DNA from: JASHPR01 sp963833885
Lineage (GTDB): Bacteria > Actinomycetota > Actinomycetes > Streptosporangiales > Streptosporangiaceae
Length of the DNA: 64,000 nucleotides
Reading direction: 5' to 3'
NCBI GenBank assembly: GCA_963833885.1
Contig: CAWHZU010000029.1
Coordinates: forward strand, 1 to 64,000
Made by a program: the position numbers and the translations under genes. The notes under the pieces are model-generated. The model saw only the letters and a list, made by a program, of their open reading frames with translations, was not told the origin of the DNA and ran no database searches. This document shows, piece by piece, positions 25,425-33,510 of the stretch (the stretch's first letter is position 1; every line of letters begins with the position of its first letter).

Positions 25425-28400
25425 ATGACAGCGAAGCGCCCGGCGTGGCTTACCCGGTGGCCGGCGGCGGCGACCCTCGCGGCGGCGGGGATCCTGACGA
25501 TCGGCATGTCGGTCGGAAGCACGGCCCTCGGCGGCGCAGCCTTCGGCAGCGCGGCCACCGGCAGCGCGGCGCTCGGCAGCGCGGCTACCGGGGCCGGATC
25601 AGCCCCGCACCCCGCGCCGAGCCTCAGCCCGCAGCCAGGCCCGAGCACGACCCCGCAGCCGGGCCGAAGCAGCGCGAGCGCCACCGGCCACGCGCCCACG
25701 CGGCAGCGTACGAGCTGCACGGAGGCGGCAGACGGCCACCTGGCCAACTGCCCGAGGCCGGTGTCGCGCAGCAAGCTTCCCGCGGGCGCGAAAAACAAGG
25801 CCACGGTGAGCCAGCCGGTGAGCGACCTCGCCACGCTGGTCGACACGCGGACCTGGACCTCGGGCGGCGGCAACACGTTCCCCGGGGCCGACGTGCCGTT
25901 CGGCATGGTCCAGTGGAGCCCGGACACCTCGCCCGACCGCAGCGACGGCGGCGGCTACAACTACGGCGACACGAGCCTGTCCGGCTACAGCCTGACCCAC
26001 GTTTCCGGGCCCGGCTGCGGCGCCGCGGGCGACGTGCCGATCCTGCCGATGACCGGTGCGCTGCCCAGCGGCGACCCGAACAACGCCACCACCTCGTTCA
26101 CGAACACCGGGGAGATCGCGCAAGCGGGCTATTACTCGGCCGACAGCAACATGCCCAGCACGATCACCTCAGAGTTCACCGCGACCCCGCACAGCTCCAT
26201 GGGCCGGTTCACGTTCCCGAAGACCACCTCCGCCGACTTCCTGATCAAGCTGCAGGACAGCGAGAACGGCGACTATGGCGACAGCGCCCAGATCGTCGGC
26301 GACGACGAGGTCACCGGCACCGACACCAGTGGTTACTTCTGCGGCGAGACCGACAACGACGGGCAGACGCAGCTGAATACGGTGCACTTCGACATCGTGT
26401 TCAGCCAGCCGTTCACCGCCTCGCAGGTGATCACCGAGTCCGGGCAGACGGACCCGTCAGCGGTGTTCCTCACGTTCAACACCACGTCCGACCCGGTGAT
26501 CGACGCCAAGGTCGGGATCTCGTACGTGAGCACCGCCAACGCCCAGCTGAACTGGCAGACCGAGAACCCGGGCTGGAACTTTGACGCGGTCAAAGCCGCG
26601 GCGCAGCGGGACTGGAACAGCCTGCTGGGCCGGATCCGGGTGTCCGGCGGCAGCTATGCGCAGACCCAGGAGTTCTACAGCCTGCTGTACAAGGACTTCC
26701 TGCAGCCCAACATCACCAGCGACGTCAACGGCCAGTTCATGGGCTCGGACATGCAGGTGCACACGGTCGCCTCGGGGCAGCGCGACCAGTACGGCATCTA
26801 CTCCGGCTGGGACGTCTACCACTCGCTGGCGCAGCTGCAGGCCATGCTCGACCCCCAGGCCGCGTCGGACCAGGCGCAGTCCCTGGTCAACTACTACAGC
26901 GAGAACGGGATCCTGCAGCAGTGGGGATACCTGAACCTGGACAACTACGTGATGGTCGGCGACCCGGCGGACGCGATGATCTCCGACTACTACGCGTTCG
27001 GCGCCAGGAACTTCAACACCAGCCAGGCCCTTACCGACATGCTCAAGCAGGCCACCACCGTCAACGACGTGCGGCCCGGGGAGGCGCTGGAGGCCAAGTA
27101 TGGCTATCTGCCCACCGACGGCACGTACGGGTGCTGCAACCCCCACGGGACCGTGGCCACCCTGCTCGAGGACGACACCTCGGACCTGGCCTTGTCCCAG
27201 TTCGCGTCCGAGCTGGGTGACCAGAAGGACGCGCAGATGCTCGAGGAGCGCGCCAACAACTGGGAGAACCAGTTCGACCCGGGCAACGATCTGCTCAACC
27301 CGCGCGACGAGAACGGCGACTACATCGCGGGCATCACGCCGGCCTTCGACGACAGCAACGAGCTGTACTACGTGGAGGGCGACCCCTACGAGTACCTGTG
27401 GGACGTGCCCAACGACTACTCGGCGCTGTTCTCCCTGCTCGGCGGCGACGCCAAGGTCGCGCCGGAGCTGGCACGGTACTGGTCGCAGCCCAACGGTTAC
27501 GGCACGTACGCCGAGGTCAGCAACGAGTTCGACCTCGGCGAGCAGGACGCGGCCGACTACGCCGGCGACCCAGCGGGCACCCAGCTCGCGATCAACACGA
27601 TCGACAACACCGTGTACCTGCCCGGGCCCGACGGCCTGGCCAACAACGACGACCTCGGCGCGGAGAGCTCCCAGTTCATCTGGCAGATGCTGGGCATGTA
27701 CCCGGAGAACCCGGGCAGCGACACCGTACTGCTGAACGGCCCGGGCTTCCCGCACGAGTCGATCACGCTCGCGTCCGGCAGGACGGTCACGGTCAACGCC
27801 CCGGGCGCCTCGCCCACCCAGTTCTACGTCCACTCGCTGGCCATCGACGGCCGGCCGGACAGCAGGCTGTCCATCCCGCTCTCCGCCCTGGCCAGGGGCG
27901 CGACGATGGACTGGACCCTCGGCACCAGCCCGAGCTCGTGGGGCAGCGCACCGCAGGACGCCCCGCCGTCATACACCGCGGGCCTGCGGCCGGTCGTGGG
28001 ATACACCTCGAGCCAGCAGGTGGACGTGGCCCCGGGCGGCACGAGCACGGTCCAGCTCAGCGCGCGGAACGCGACCGACCGCCCGCAGACCGTTCAGGCC
28101 AGCGTGACGGCGCCATCCGGGCTGACCATCACGCCGGCCAGCGGGACGATCAGGGTGCCGCCGGACGGCAGCGCATCGCTGACGCTGACCGTGCAGGCCA
28201 GCTCGTCGGCGGCGCAGACGTTCTACTCCATCCCCGTCACCCTCACCGACGGCGGGACAACGCTGCCCTCGGTGACCCTGACGGTGCTGGTCGCGCCGCC
28301 CGGCAGCCTGCTCACCGCATTCAACAACGCGGGGATCTCCAACGACTCCGACGTGTCGGCGGCGGACTTCGACGCCGACGGGAACAGCTACTCCGCGCAG

Positions 28401-29780
28401 GCCCTGGCCGCCGACGGAATGACCGCGGGCCAGCCGGTCACGGTCGACGGCACGACGTTCACCTGGCCGCTTCCCGCGCCCGGCTACCCCGACAACGCGA
28501 TCGCCGACGGCCAGCAGGTCACGGTCAGCGCCCCGGCGGGCACACAGTCGCTCGGGTTCCTTGGCTCGGCCACCGACGGCCCGAGCCAGGGGGTCGCCAC
28601 GCTGCACTACTCGGACGGCACCGTCGCGCGGTACTGGCTGGGCCTGAGCGACTGGACGCTCAACGCGGGCACGTCCACGCCGTCCTACGGCAACCAGGTC
28701 GCCGCCAGCATGACGTACCGCAACTGCGCGGGCTGCTCGCCCGCGCAGCAAACGGTCGGCACCGACATGCTCTACGCGGCGCTGCCGGTCGACCCGGGCA
28801 AGACGCTCACCAGCGTGACCCTGCCGTCCGGGGCCACCCAGGGCCAGCTGCACATCTTCGCGATCGCCGCGTCGGCCCAGCCGCCGAGCGCGCCGGTGGC
28901 CGCGTCCGTCAGCCCGGCGACCGCCGCGGCCGGCCAGCAGGTGACGATCACCGGCTCCGGCTTCGGCGCCACCCAGGGGTCGGGATACGTCGCGTTCTCT
29001 GACAACGGCACCAACTGGGGAGCCCCGGGCAACACCGCCACCCTCCAGATCGACAGCTGGAGCGACACGGCGATCACGTTCACCGTGCCCACGCCGAGCG
29101 GGACGGGCGGCGAGTGGCACGTGTGGCCGGGGACGGACGCCTCGGTGACGGTCGCGAACAGCTCAGGCGACGTTTCCGGCAGCCCCGTGCTCGCGATAAC
29201 CCCGACGGACAACCCGGCCGACTACTACGACAACACCGGGATCTCGCCAGACGACGACCAGACGTGTGGCAACTACGACGGCGACGGCTACAGCTATTCG
29301 GCCACCGCGCTGGCCGGCGCGGGCCTGACCCCGGGCACCTCGGTGACCGCCGGCGGCCTGAGCTTCACCTGGCCGAATGTGGCCGCGTGCGCGCCGGACA
29401 ACATCCTGGCCTCCGGGCAGACCATGCTGGTGAACGGCACGGCCGGGGCCAGCACGCTCGGGCTGCTGGGGTCGTCGACCAACGGGTCGTCGCAGGGCAC
29501 GATCGCGATCAACTACACCGACGGCACGTCCTCGACCCAGACCGTGTCGTTCAACGACTGGGCGTCGTCGCCGGGCGACGGGGACACCGCGGTGGCCACG
29601 ATGGCGTACCGCAACTCGACCAGCGGCACATCCCAGTCCATCACCATGTACGTCTTCGCCACTACCGTTCCCGTGGACCCGTCGAAGACCGTGGCGTCGA
29701 TCACCTTCCCCGATGTCAGCAGCCAGGTCGGGTCGAGCACCACGGCGATGCACGTCTTCGCCGTGAGCCTCGGCTCCTGA
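25425..29780 (+). CDS. Secreted GH92 alpha-mannosidase with C-terminal accessory domains
   Basis: A 1451-residue exported glycosidase. A long signal peptide and Ala/Ser/Gly/Pro-rich linker precede the GH92 catalytic region (about 130-845): DTRTWTSGGGNTFPGADVPF, GYSLTHVSGPGCGAAGD and NNDDLGAESSQFIWQMLGMY, with the catalytic-base Asp pair. GH92 enzymes are calcium-dependent exo-alpha-mannosidases. Downstream come a NEW3-like domain (about 867-935), a roughly 190-residue beta domain (962-1150), an IPT/TIG domain (1158-1258) and a second copy of the beta domain (1261-1451). GGGAGG precedes ATG 25425. LacI-type operators on both sides indicate sugar-induced expression, and the product is likely imported by the ABC system at 20839-23796. 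Confidence 0.93.
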   Translation: MTAKRPAWLTRWPAAATLAAAGILTIGMSVGSTALGGAAFGSAATGSAALGSAATGAGSAPHPAPSLSPQPGPSTTPQPGRSSASATGHAPTRQRTSCTEAADGHLANCPRPVSRSKLPAGAKNKATVSQPVSDLATLVDTRTWTSGGGNTFPGADVPFGMVQWSPDTSPDRSDGGGYNYGDTSLSGYSLTHVSGPGCGAAGDVPILPMTGALPSGDPNNATTSFTNTGEIAQAGYYSADSNMPSTITSEFTATPHSSMGRFTFPKTTSADFLIKLQDSENGDYGDSAQIVGDDEVTGTDTSGYFCGETDNDGQTQLNTVHFDIVFSQPFTASQVITESGQTDPSAVFLTFNTTSDPVIDAKVGISYVSTANAQLNWQTENPGWNFDAVKAAAQRDWNSLLGRIRVSGGSYAQTQEFYSLLYKDFLQPNITSDVNGQFMGSDMQVHTVASGQRDQYGIYSGWDVYHSLAQLQAMLDPQAASDQAQSLVNYYSENGILQQWGYLNLDNYVMVGDPADAMISDYYAFGARNFNTSQALTDMLKQATTVNDVRPGEALEAKYGYLPTDGTYGCCNPHGTVATLLEDDTSDLALSQFASELGDQKDAQMLEERANNWENQFDPGNDLLNPRDENGDYIAGITPAFDDSNELYYVEGDPYEYLWDVPNDYSALFSLLGGDAKVAPELARYWSQPNGYGTYAEVSNEFDLGEQDAADYAGDPAGTQLAINTIDNTVYLPGPDGLANNDDLGAESSQFIWQMLGMYPENPGSDTVLLNGPGFPHESITLASGRTVTVNAPGASPTQFYVHSLAIDGRPDSRLSIPLSALARGATMDWTLGTSPSSWGSAPQDAPPSYTAGLRPVVGYTSSQQVDVAPGGTSTVQLSARNATDRPQTVQASVTAPSGLTITPASGTIRVPPDGSASLTLTVQASSSAAQTFYSIPVTLTDGGTTLPSVTLTVLVAPPGSLLTAFNNAGISNDSDVSAADFDADGNSYSAQALAADGMTAGQPVTVDGTTFTWPLPAPGYPDNAIADGQQVTVSAPAGTQSLGFLGSATDGPSQGVATLHYSDGTVARYWLGLSDWTLNAGTSTPSYGNQVAASMTYRNCAGCSPAQQTVGTDMLYAALPVDPGKTLTSVTLPSGATQGQLHIFAIAASAQPPSAPVAASVSPATAAAGQQVTITGSGFGATQGSGYVAFSDNGTNWGAPGNTATLQIDSWSDTAITFTVPTPSGTGGEWHVWPGTDASVTVANSSGDVSGSPVLAITPTDNPADYYDNTGISPDDDQTCGNYDGDGYSYSATALAGAGLTPGTSVTAGGLSFTWPNVAACAPDNILASGQTMLVNGTAGASTLGLLGSSTNGSSQGTIAINYTDGTSSTQTVSFNDWASSPGDGDTAVATMAYRNSTSGTSQSITMYVFATTVPVDPSKTVASITFPDVSSQVGSSTTAMHVFAVSLGS

Positions 29781-29857
29781 GTCGATCCCGGAGCGAACTG
29801 GAACCACCGGCGCGGTCCCCGCCGTCAAAGTAGGCAGTCAGCGGTGCCCCAGGCTTG

Positions 29858-29876
29858 TGACAACGCTGTCTATACT
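29858..29876. promoter_or_regulatory. LacI-type operator copy 3 with an overlapping -10 box
   Basis: TGACAACGCTGTC is the reverse-orientation form of the operator found twice upstream of GH92, with one or two changes. TATACT (29871-29876) follows directly and is a good -10 box for the second LacI gene, so binding would block its own promoter. Confidence 0.55.
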
Positions 29877-29929
29877 CTGCGTGGCGCGGGCGGGCCAATG
29901 GCCTGGCTGCGCCGGAACGGGGGGACGGG

Positions 29930-30999
29930 ATGACCGCTGGCGACCAGACCGGGCCGCAGCGCGTCGGCAGGCCGGTGGCGGGCACCCGCAGCCGGCCGAC
30001 GATGGGCGACGTGGCCACGTACGCCGGCGTGGCGCTGAAGACCGTCTCGCGGGTGGTCAACGGGGAGCCCGGGGTGACGCCGGCGATGGCCGAGCGGGTC
30101 CGCGCCGCCATCGACCAGCTCGGCTTCCGGCGCAACGACGGCGCCCGCATGCTGCGCAAGGGGCAGACCGCATCGATCGGCCTGATCACCGAAGACATCG
30201 CGGACCCGTTCTACTCGGTGCTTTCCCGCGCGGTGGAGGACGTGGCCCGCGCCGAGGGGCATCTGCTGCTCACCGGGTCCAGCGACGAGGACCCGGTGCG
30301 TGAGCGCGAGCTAGCGCTGGCGTTCTGTGCCCGCCGGGTCGACGGGCTGATCGTGATCCCGGCATCAGACGATCACACTTACCTGCTGCCGGAGATCTCG
30401 GCGGGTCTGGCCACGGTCTTCGTCGACCGGCCGGCCTGATCGAAGCCGACACGGTGCTCAGCGGCAACGTCGAGGGCGCCAGGGAGGGCGTGGCCCACCT
30501 GATCCGCCGCGGGCACCGGCGGATCGGCTACCTCGGCGACGCCCCGCGCATCTACACCTCGATGCTCCGCCACCGCGGGTACCGGGAGGCCATGGCGCAT
30601 GCTGGGCTGCGGGTGGACGACGCGTGGGTCGCCATGTCCTCCCCCAGCCAGGACAGCATCCGGCTCGCGCTGCACCGGATGCTCGCCGGGCCGGCCCCGG
30701 TCACGGCGCTGTTCTTTGGCAACAACCGCATCTCGGTGGCCGCGGTGCGCGAGCTGCGGGCGCTGGCCGGGACGCACGAGCTCGGCCGCGGCCCGGCGTT
30801 CGCCGGCTTCGACGACTTCGAGCTCGCCGACATGCTCAGCCCGGGGGTTACCGTGGTGGCGCAGGACGTCGCCAGGCTCGGGCGGGTCGCGGCGCAGCTG
30901 CTCTTCAGGCGGCTGGCCGGGGACCGGGGACCGGCCGAGCGAATCGAGATCGCCACGCAGCTCATCGAGCGTGGCTCCGGAGAGATTCCGCCGAGCTAG
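29930..30999 (+). pseudogene. LacI-family regulator interrupted by a single frameshift
   Basis: The first frame (from ATG 29930, 169 residues) contains the helix-turn-helix (TMGDVATYAGVALKTVSRVV) and the first half of the sensor domain, ending ATVFVDRPA then TGA at 30437-30439. The second half continues without loss in another frame (LIEADTVLSGNVEGA ... RRIGYLGDAP) to 30999. Loss of one G in the CGGCCGGCCTG run near 30430-30438 accounts for it. Apart from this the protein is complete (about 355 residues) and close to the LacI at 24131. It may be a true inactivating mutation or an assembly error. The truncated product would keep DNA binding. Confidence 0.8.
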
Positions 31000-31002
31000 T
31001 GG

Positions 31003-31296
31003 CTACTTGCGGCGTTTGCCCCATATCCTCAGGATCGTCACGCTGACCACCGCCAGGCCCACGGCCGCGGCGGCGAGGCGCACCTCGGGCCGCGCAGCCT
31101 GCTCCAGCACGCGCTCGCGCAGCTTACGGACGTTGCTGGCCGGGCTGACCCGTTCCGCGAGCGTGTCGATGGTCTGGGCCAGGCTCTCTCTGGTGCGCTC
31201 GATCTGCGCGACAATCGCGTCCGGATCGGTCCCGTTCACGGCCCCGCGCGCGGCGACCGTGCCGTGCACTTCAACAGCGCTGCCCGGATCGGCCAT
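31003..31296 (-). CDS. DUF3618-domain small membrane protein
   Basis: A 97-residue protein with the DUF3618 pattern (DPDAIVAQIERTRESLAQTI, DTLAERVSP) and a C-terminal membrane helix (LAAAAVGLAVVSVTILRIWG) followed by a basic tail. Such proteins are common near stress or phage-holin-like genes in actinomycetes; the function is unknown. The start at 31296 was chosen because a GGAGGG site precedes it. Confidence 0.85.
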   Translation of the reverse strand: MADPGSAVEVHGTVAARGAVNGTDPDAIVAQIERTRESLAQTIDTLAERVSPASNVRKLRERVLEQAARPEVRLAAAAVGLAVVSVTILRIWGKRRK

Positions 31297-31410
31297 CGCT
31301 AGTGTCCCTCCTGTGCCGCGCCCCCAAGGCGAATCCAGCGTTCCGGTTAGTCTCCCAGGCTGGCGCCGGGCCCGCACGGCCGGCCCGCCGTGCGGGCGTG
31401 TCGCCGTGCC

Positions 31411-32001
31411 TCACCGCATCTGGGACTGCGCCCCCATGGACCGGTCCCGCTGGGCGGCGATCGCGAACAGCAGCGCGTCGACGAGCGCGAGGAACTTCAT
31501 CGCGTGGTCCTTGGTCACCCGGGTCGGGTCCGCGGCGACGGAGTTGCGCAGGGTGACCACGCCGTCGACGGCCCGCACGATCGACTCGGGCACGAGCGCC
31601 TGGTCCCGCGCGAAGCGGGCGATGGCCGTCGGGTCGCCGCTGCCGACGGGCACCAGCTTGCCGGCGGAGCCGAGGAGATCCCGCAACGCCGCCTCCACCG
31701 CTCCGTAGGCCTGAGCGATCGCGGCCGGAGGGTCGTCTTCGGTTGCCGCGGCGAATCTGAGCAGCACCGGGAGCGATGCCGGTGCGCCGGCCGACACCGT
31801 GGCCGTCAGCTCGGCCTTGACCTGGCTGGCGGTGCGGTCGAACTCGGCGTCGGACTGGCCGGAGCGCAGCCGCCGCAGGCCGGACGCCAGCTGCATCAGG
31901 ATGTCGACGATCGGACGGCGGAGGAATACCACGATCACCACGATCGCGATCGGCCAGGCAAGCGCGCCGACAAAGTCAACGACGAATTGCATCCCGGACA
32001 T
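31411..32001 (-). CDS. Single-helix membrane protein, unknown function
   Basis: A 196-residue protein with one N-terminal membrane helix (about 10-28, VGALAWPIAIVVIVVFL) and a soluble, mostly helical C-terminal part. No family is recognised. TACCGT ends 6 nt before the ATG, with no ribosome site, so it is probably leaderless. Confidence 0.7.
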   Translation of the reverse strand: MSGMQFVVDFVGALAWPIAIVVIVVFLRRPIVDILMQLASGLRRLRSGQSDAEFDRTASQVKAELTATVSAGAPASLPVLLRFAAATEDDPPAAIAQAYGAVEAALRDLLGSAGKLVPVGSGDPTAIARFARDQALVPESIVRAVDGVVTLRNSVAADPTRVTKDHAMKFLALVDALLFAIAAQRDRSMGAQSQMR

Positions 32002-32018
32002 ACAAGTACGGTAGCGGA

Positions 32019-32057
32019 ATGGCGGTCAAAGCGGTGATCTTCGATACTGCCGTATGA
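32019..32057 (+). other. 12-codon frame resembling the start of the downstream HAD gene
   Basis: ATG at 32019 reads MAVKAVIFDTAV then TGA, and its stop overlaps the Nudix start (ATGA at 32054-32057). It matches the N-terminus of the HAD protein at 32614 (MTVEAVIFDWGG), including an 11-bp identity GTGATCTTCGA. It looks like a remnant or duplicate of that gene's 5' end. Confidence 0.5.
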
Positions 32058-32617
32058 CCACTCCCCCGGCCGGGCCGCGTGGCTGGCGCAATCTGGGTGA
32101 GCAGCCCGTCGTCGAGACGCCCTGGTTCCGGCTCCGCCAGGCCAGGGTCGAGCTGCCCGGCGGCCGGCAGCTGGATCATTACCTGCTTCGGCTCCCGGCG
32201 CTGACCATGACCGCCATGCTCGATGGCGAGAGCCGGGTGCTGCTGCTGTGGCGGCACCGGTTCATCCCGGACAGCCGGGGCTGGGAGTTGCCGTCCGGGA
32301 TCGCCGCTCCCGGCGCTGACCTGGCCGCAACCGCGGCGCGGCAGGCGCTGGCCGAGTCCGGCTGGGAGGCGATCGCGCCGCGGCCGCTGCTCACGCTGCA
32401 GCAGAACAGCGGCCTGGCCGACTCCGCCGTGCACGTTTTCGTCACCCGCCGGGCGATACACCGCGGGCCGCCGGAAGCCGACTTCGAGGCCGAGCGGATC
32501 GAGTGGATTCCGCTCACCGACGCGCCGGCGCTCATTTCCGGTGGCCAGGTCAAGGACGCCAGCACGGCCGCGGCTCTGCTGTGGCTGCACGCGAACATGC
32601 CTAGGATCGAGCCGTGA
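32054..32617 (+). CDS. Nudix-fold hydrolase with a degenerate Nudix box
   Basis: A 187-residue protein similar to ADP-ribose/NDP-sugar Nudix hydrolases (VLLLWRHRFIPDSRGWELPS). The Nudix box position reads GIAAPGADLAATAARQALAE, so the first Glu is Ala and the REUxEE Glu residues are Gln and Ala, leaving only one acidic residue. Metal-dependent hydrolysis may be lost or altered. Its start overlaps the 12-codon frame above, and its stop overlaps the HAD start (GTGA), indicating coupling. A GATACT box 5 nt before the ATG suggests leaderless expression. Confidence 0.8.
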   Translation: MTTPPAGPRGWRNLGEQPVVETPWFRLRQARVELPGGRQLDHYLLRLPALTMTAMLDGESRVLLLWRHRFIPDSRGWELPSGIAAPGADLAATAARQALAESGWEAIAPRPLLTLQQNSGLADSAVHVFVTRRAIHRGPPEADFEAERIEWIPLTDAPALISGGQVKDASTAAALLWLHANMPRIEP

Positions 32618-33306
32618 CGGTGGAAGCAGTGATCTTCGACTGGGGCGGCACGCTGACCCCATGGCACACGGTGGATCACGATGCCCTGTGGCGCGAGGTC
32701 TGTGCGCTGCACTTCGCCGAAGAATTGGCGGAACGCAGCGCCGCGGCGATTCGCGCCGCCGAATGGGAGCTCTGGCGGGTGGCCGAACGCGATCACCGCA
32801 GCGCCACAATGGACCACGTGTTCGAGCGCGCCGGTGTGGCACCGACCGCCGCGTTTCTGGCCAGCTACGCGCTGGCCTGGGAGCCGCACACGCTGACCGA
32901 CCCGGACGTGCCCGAGCTGTTCCGGCGGCTGCGCGCGGCGGGCGTCAAGATCGGCGTGCTGTCGAACACGATGTGGCCGCGGAGCATGCACGAGCAGGTG
33001 TTCATCAGGGACGGCGTGCTCGAGCTGATCGACGGCGCCGTCTACAGCAGCGAGATCGAATGGACCAAGCCGCACCCGGAGGCGTTTCGTGCCGCGATGG
33101 CAGCCGTCGGGGTGACCGACCCGGCGGCTTGCGTGTTCGTCGGCGACCGGCCCTACGACGACGTGTTCGGCGCGAAGCGGGCCGGCATGCGGGCCGTCCT
33201 GGTACCCAACAGTGACGTGCCCACATGGCCCGAGGCCGAGCCGGACGCGGTCATCGGCAGGCTCGCCGACCTGGCGCCGCTGATCGACGCGTGGCAGCGC
33301 GGCTGA
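32614..33306 (+). CDS. HAD-superfamily hydrolase
   Basis: A 230-residue HAD phosphatase-like protein. Motif I is FDWGGTLT (nucleophile Asp, with Gly at the usual second Asp as in several HAD subgroups), motif II is VLSNT, motif III Lys is in EWTKPHPEAF and motif IV is FVGDRPYDDV. It is coupled to the preceding Nudix gene by a GTGA overlap, suggesting joint action on a nucleotide or sugar phosphate. The substrate is unknown. Confidence 0.9.
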   Translation: MTVEAVIFDWGGTLTPWHTVDHDALWREVCALHFAEELAERSAAAIRAAEWELWRVAERDHRSATMDHVFERAGVAPTAAFLASYALAWEPHTLTDPDVPELFRRLRAAGVKIGVLSNTMWPRSMHEQVFIRDGVLELIDGAVYSSEIEWTKPHPEAFRAAMAAVGVTDPAACVFVGDRPYDDVFGAKRAGMRAVLVPNSDVPTWPEAEPDAVIGRLADLAPLIDAWQRG

Positions 33307-33315
33307 CCCGGACGC

Positions 33316-33510
33316 TCACCCGAAGAAGGCCACCCGGAGCCCGAGCACCAGCGCGACCAGGGCGATGGCCAGCAGCGCCTTGACGGCCAGGCCCCGCTCG
33401 TATTCGACGGCGTCCTCGATCTCGTCGTCGAACGACGGCGCCGACGGCGGCGCCCCAGGGTAGGCCGCCCGCTCGGCGGACGGCTGTGGCTGCTGGCCGT
33501 TGCTGGTCAC
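33316..33510 (-). CDS. Small single-helix membrane protein at the end of the glycan operon
   Basis: A 64-residue protein with a Pro/Gln-rich N-terminus, an acidic stretch (DDEIEDAVEYE) and one C-terminal helix (VKALLAIALVALVLGLRVAF). The GTG start at 33510 overlaps the TGA of the glycosyltransferase gene (GTGA), which makes it the last gene of the operon and a candidate accessory subunit of that enzyme. Confidence 0.75.
   Translation of the reverse strand: MTSNGQQPQPSAERAAYPGAPPSAPSFDDEIEDAVEYERGLAVKALLAIALVALVLGLRVAFFG

Noticed and set aside
26457..27833. A 458-codon minus-strand frame inside the GH92 gene
   Set aside because: It is Val/Gly/Arg-rich shadow sequence opposite a well-conserved catalytic domain.
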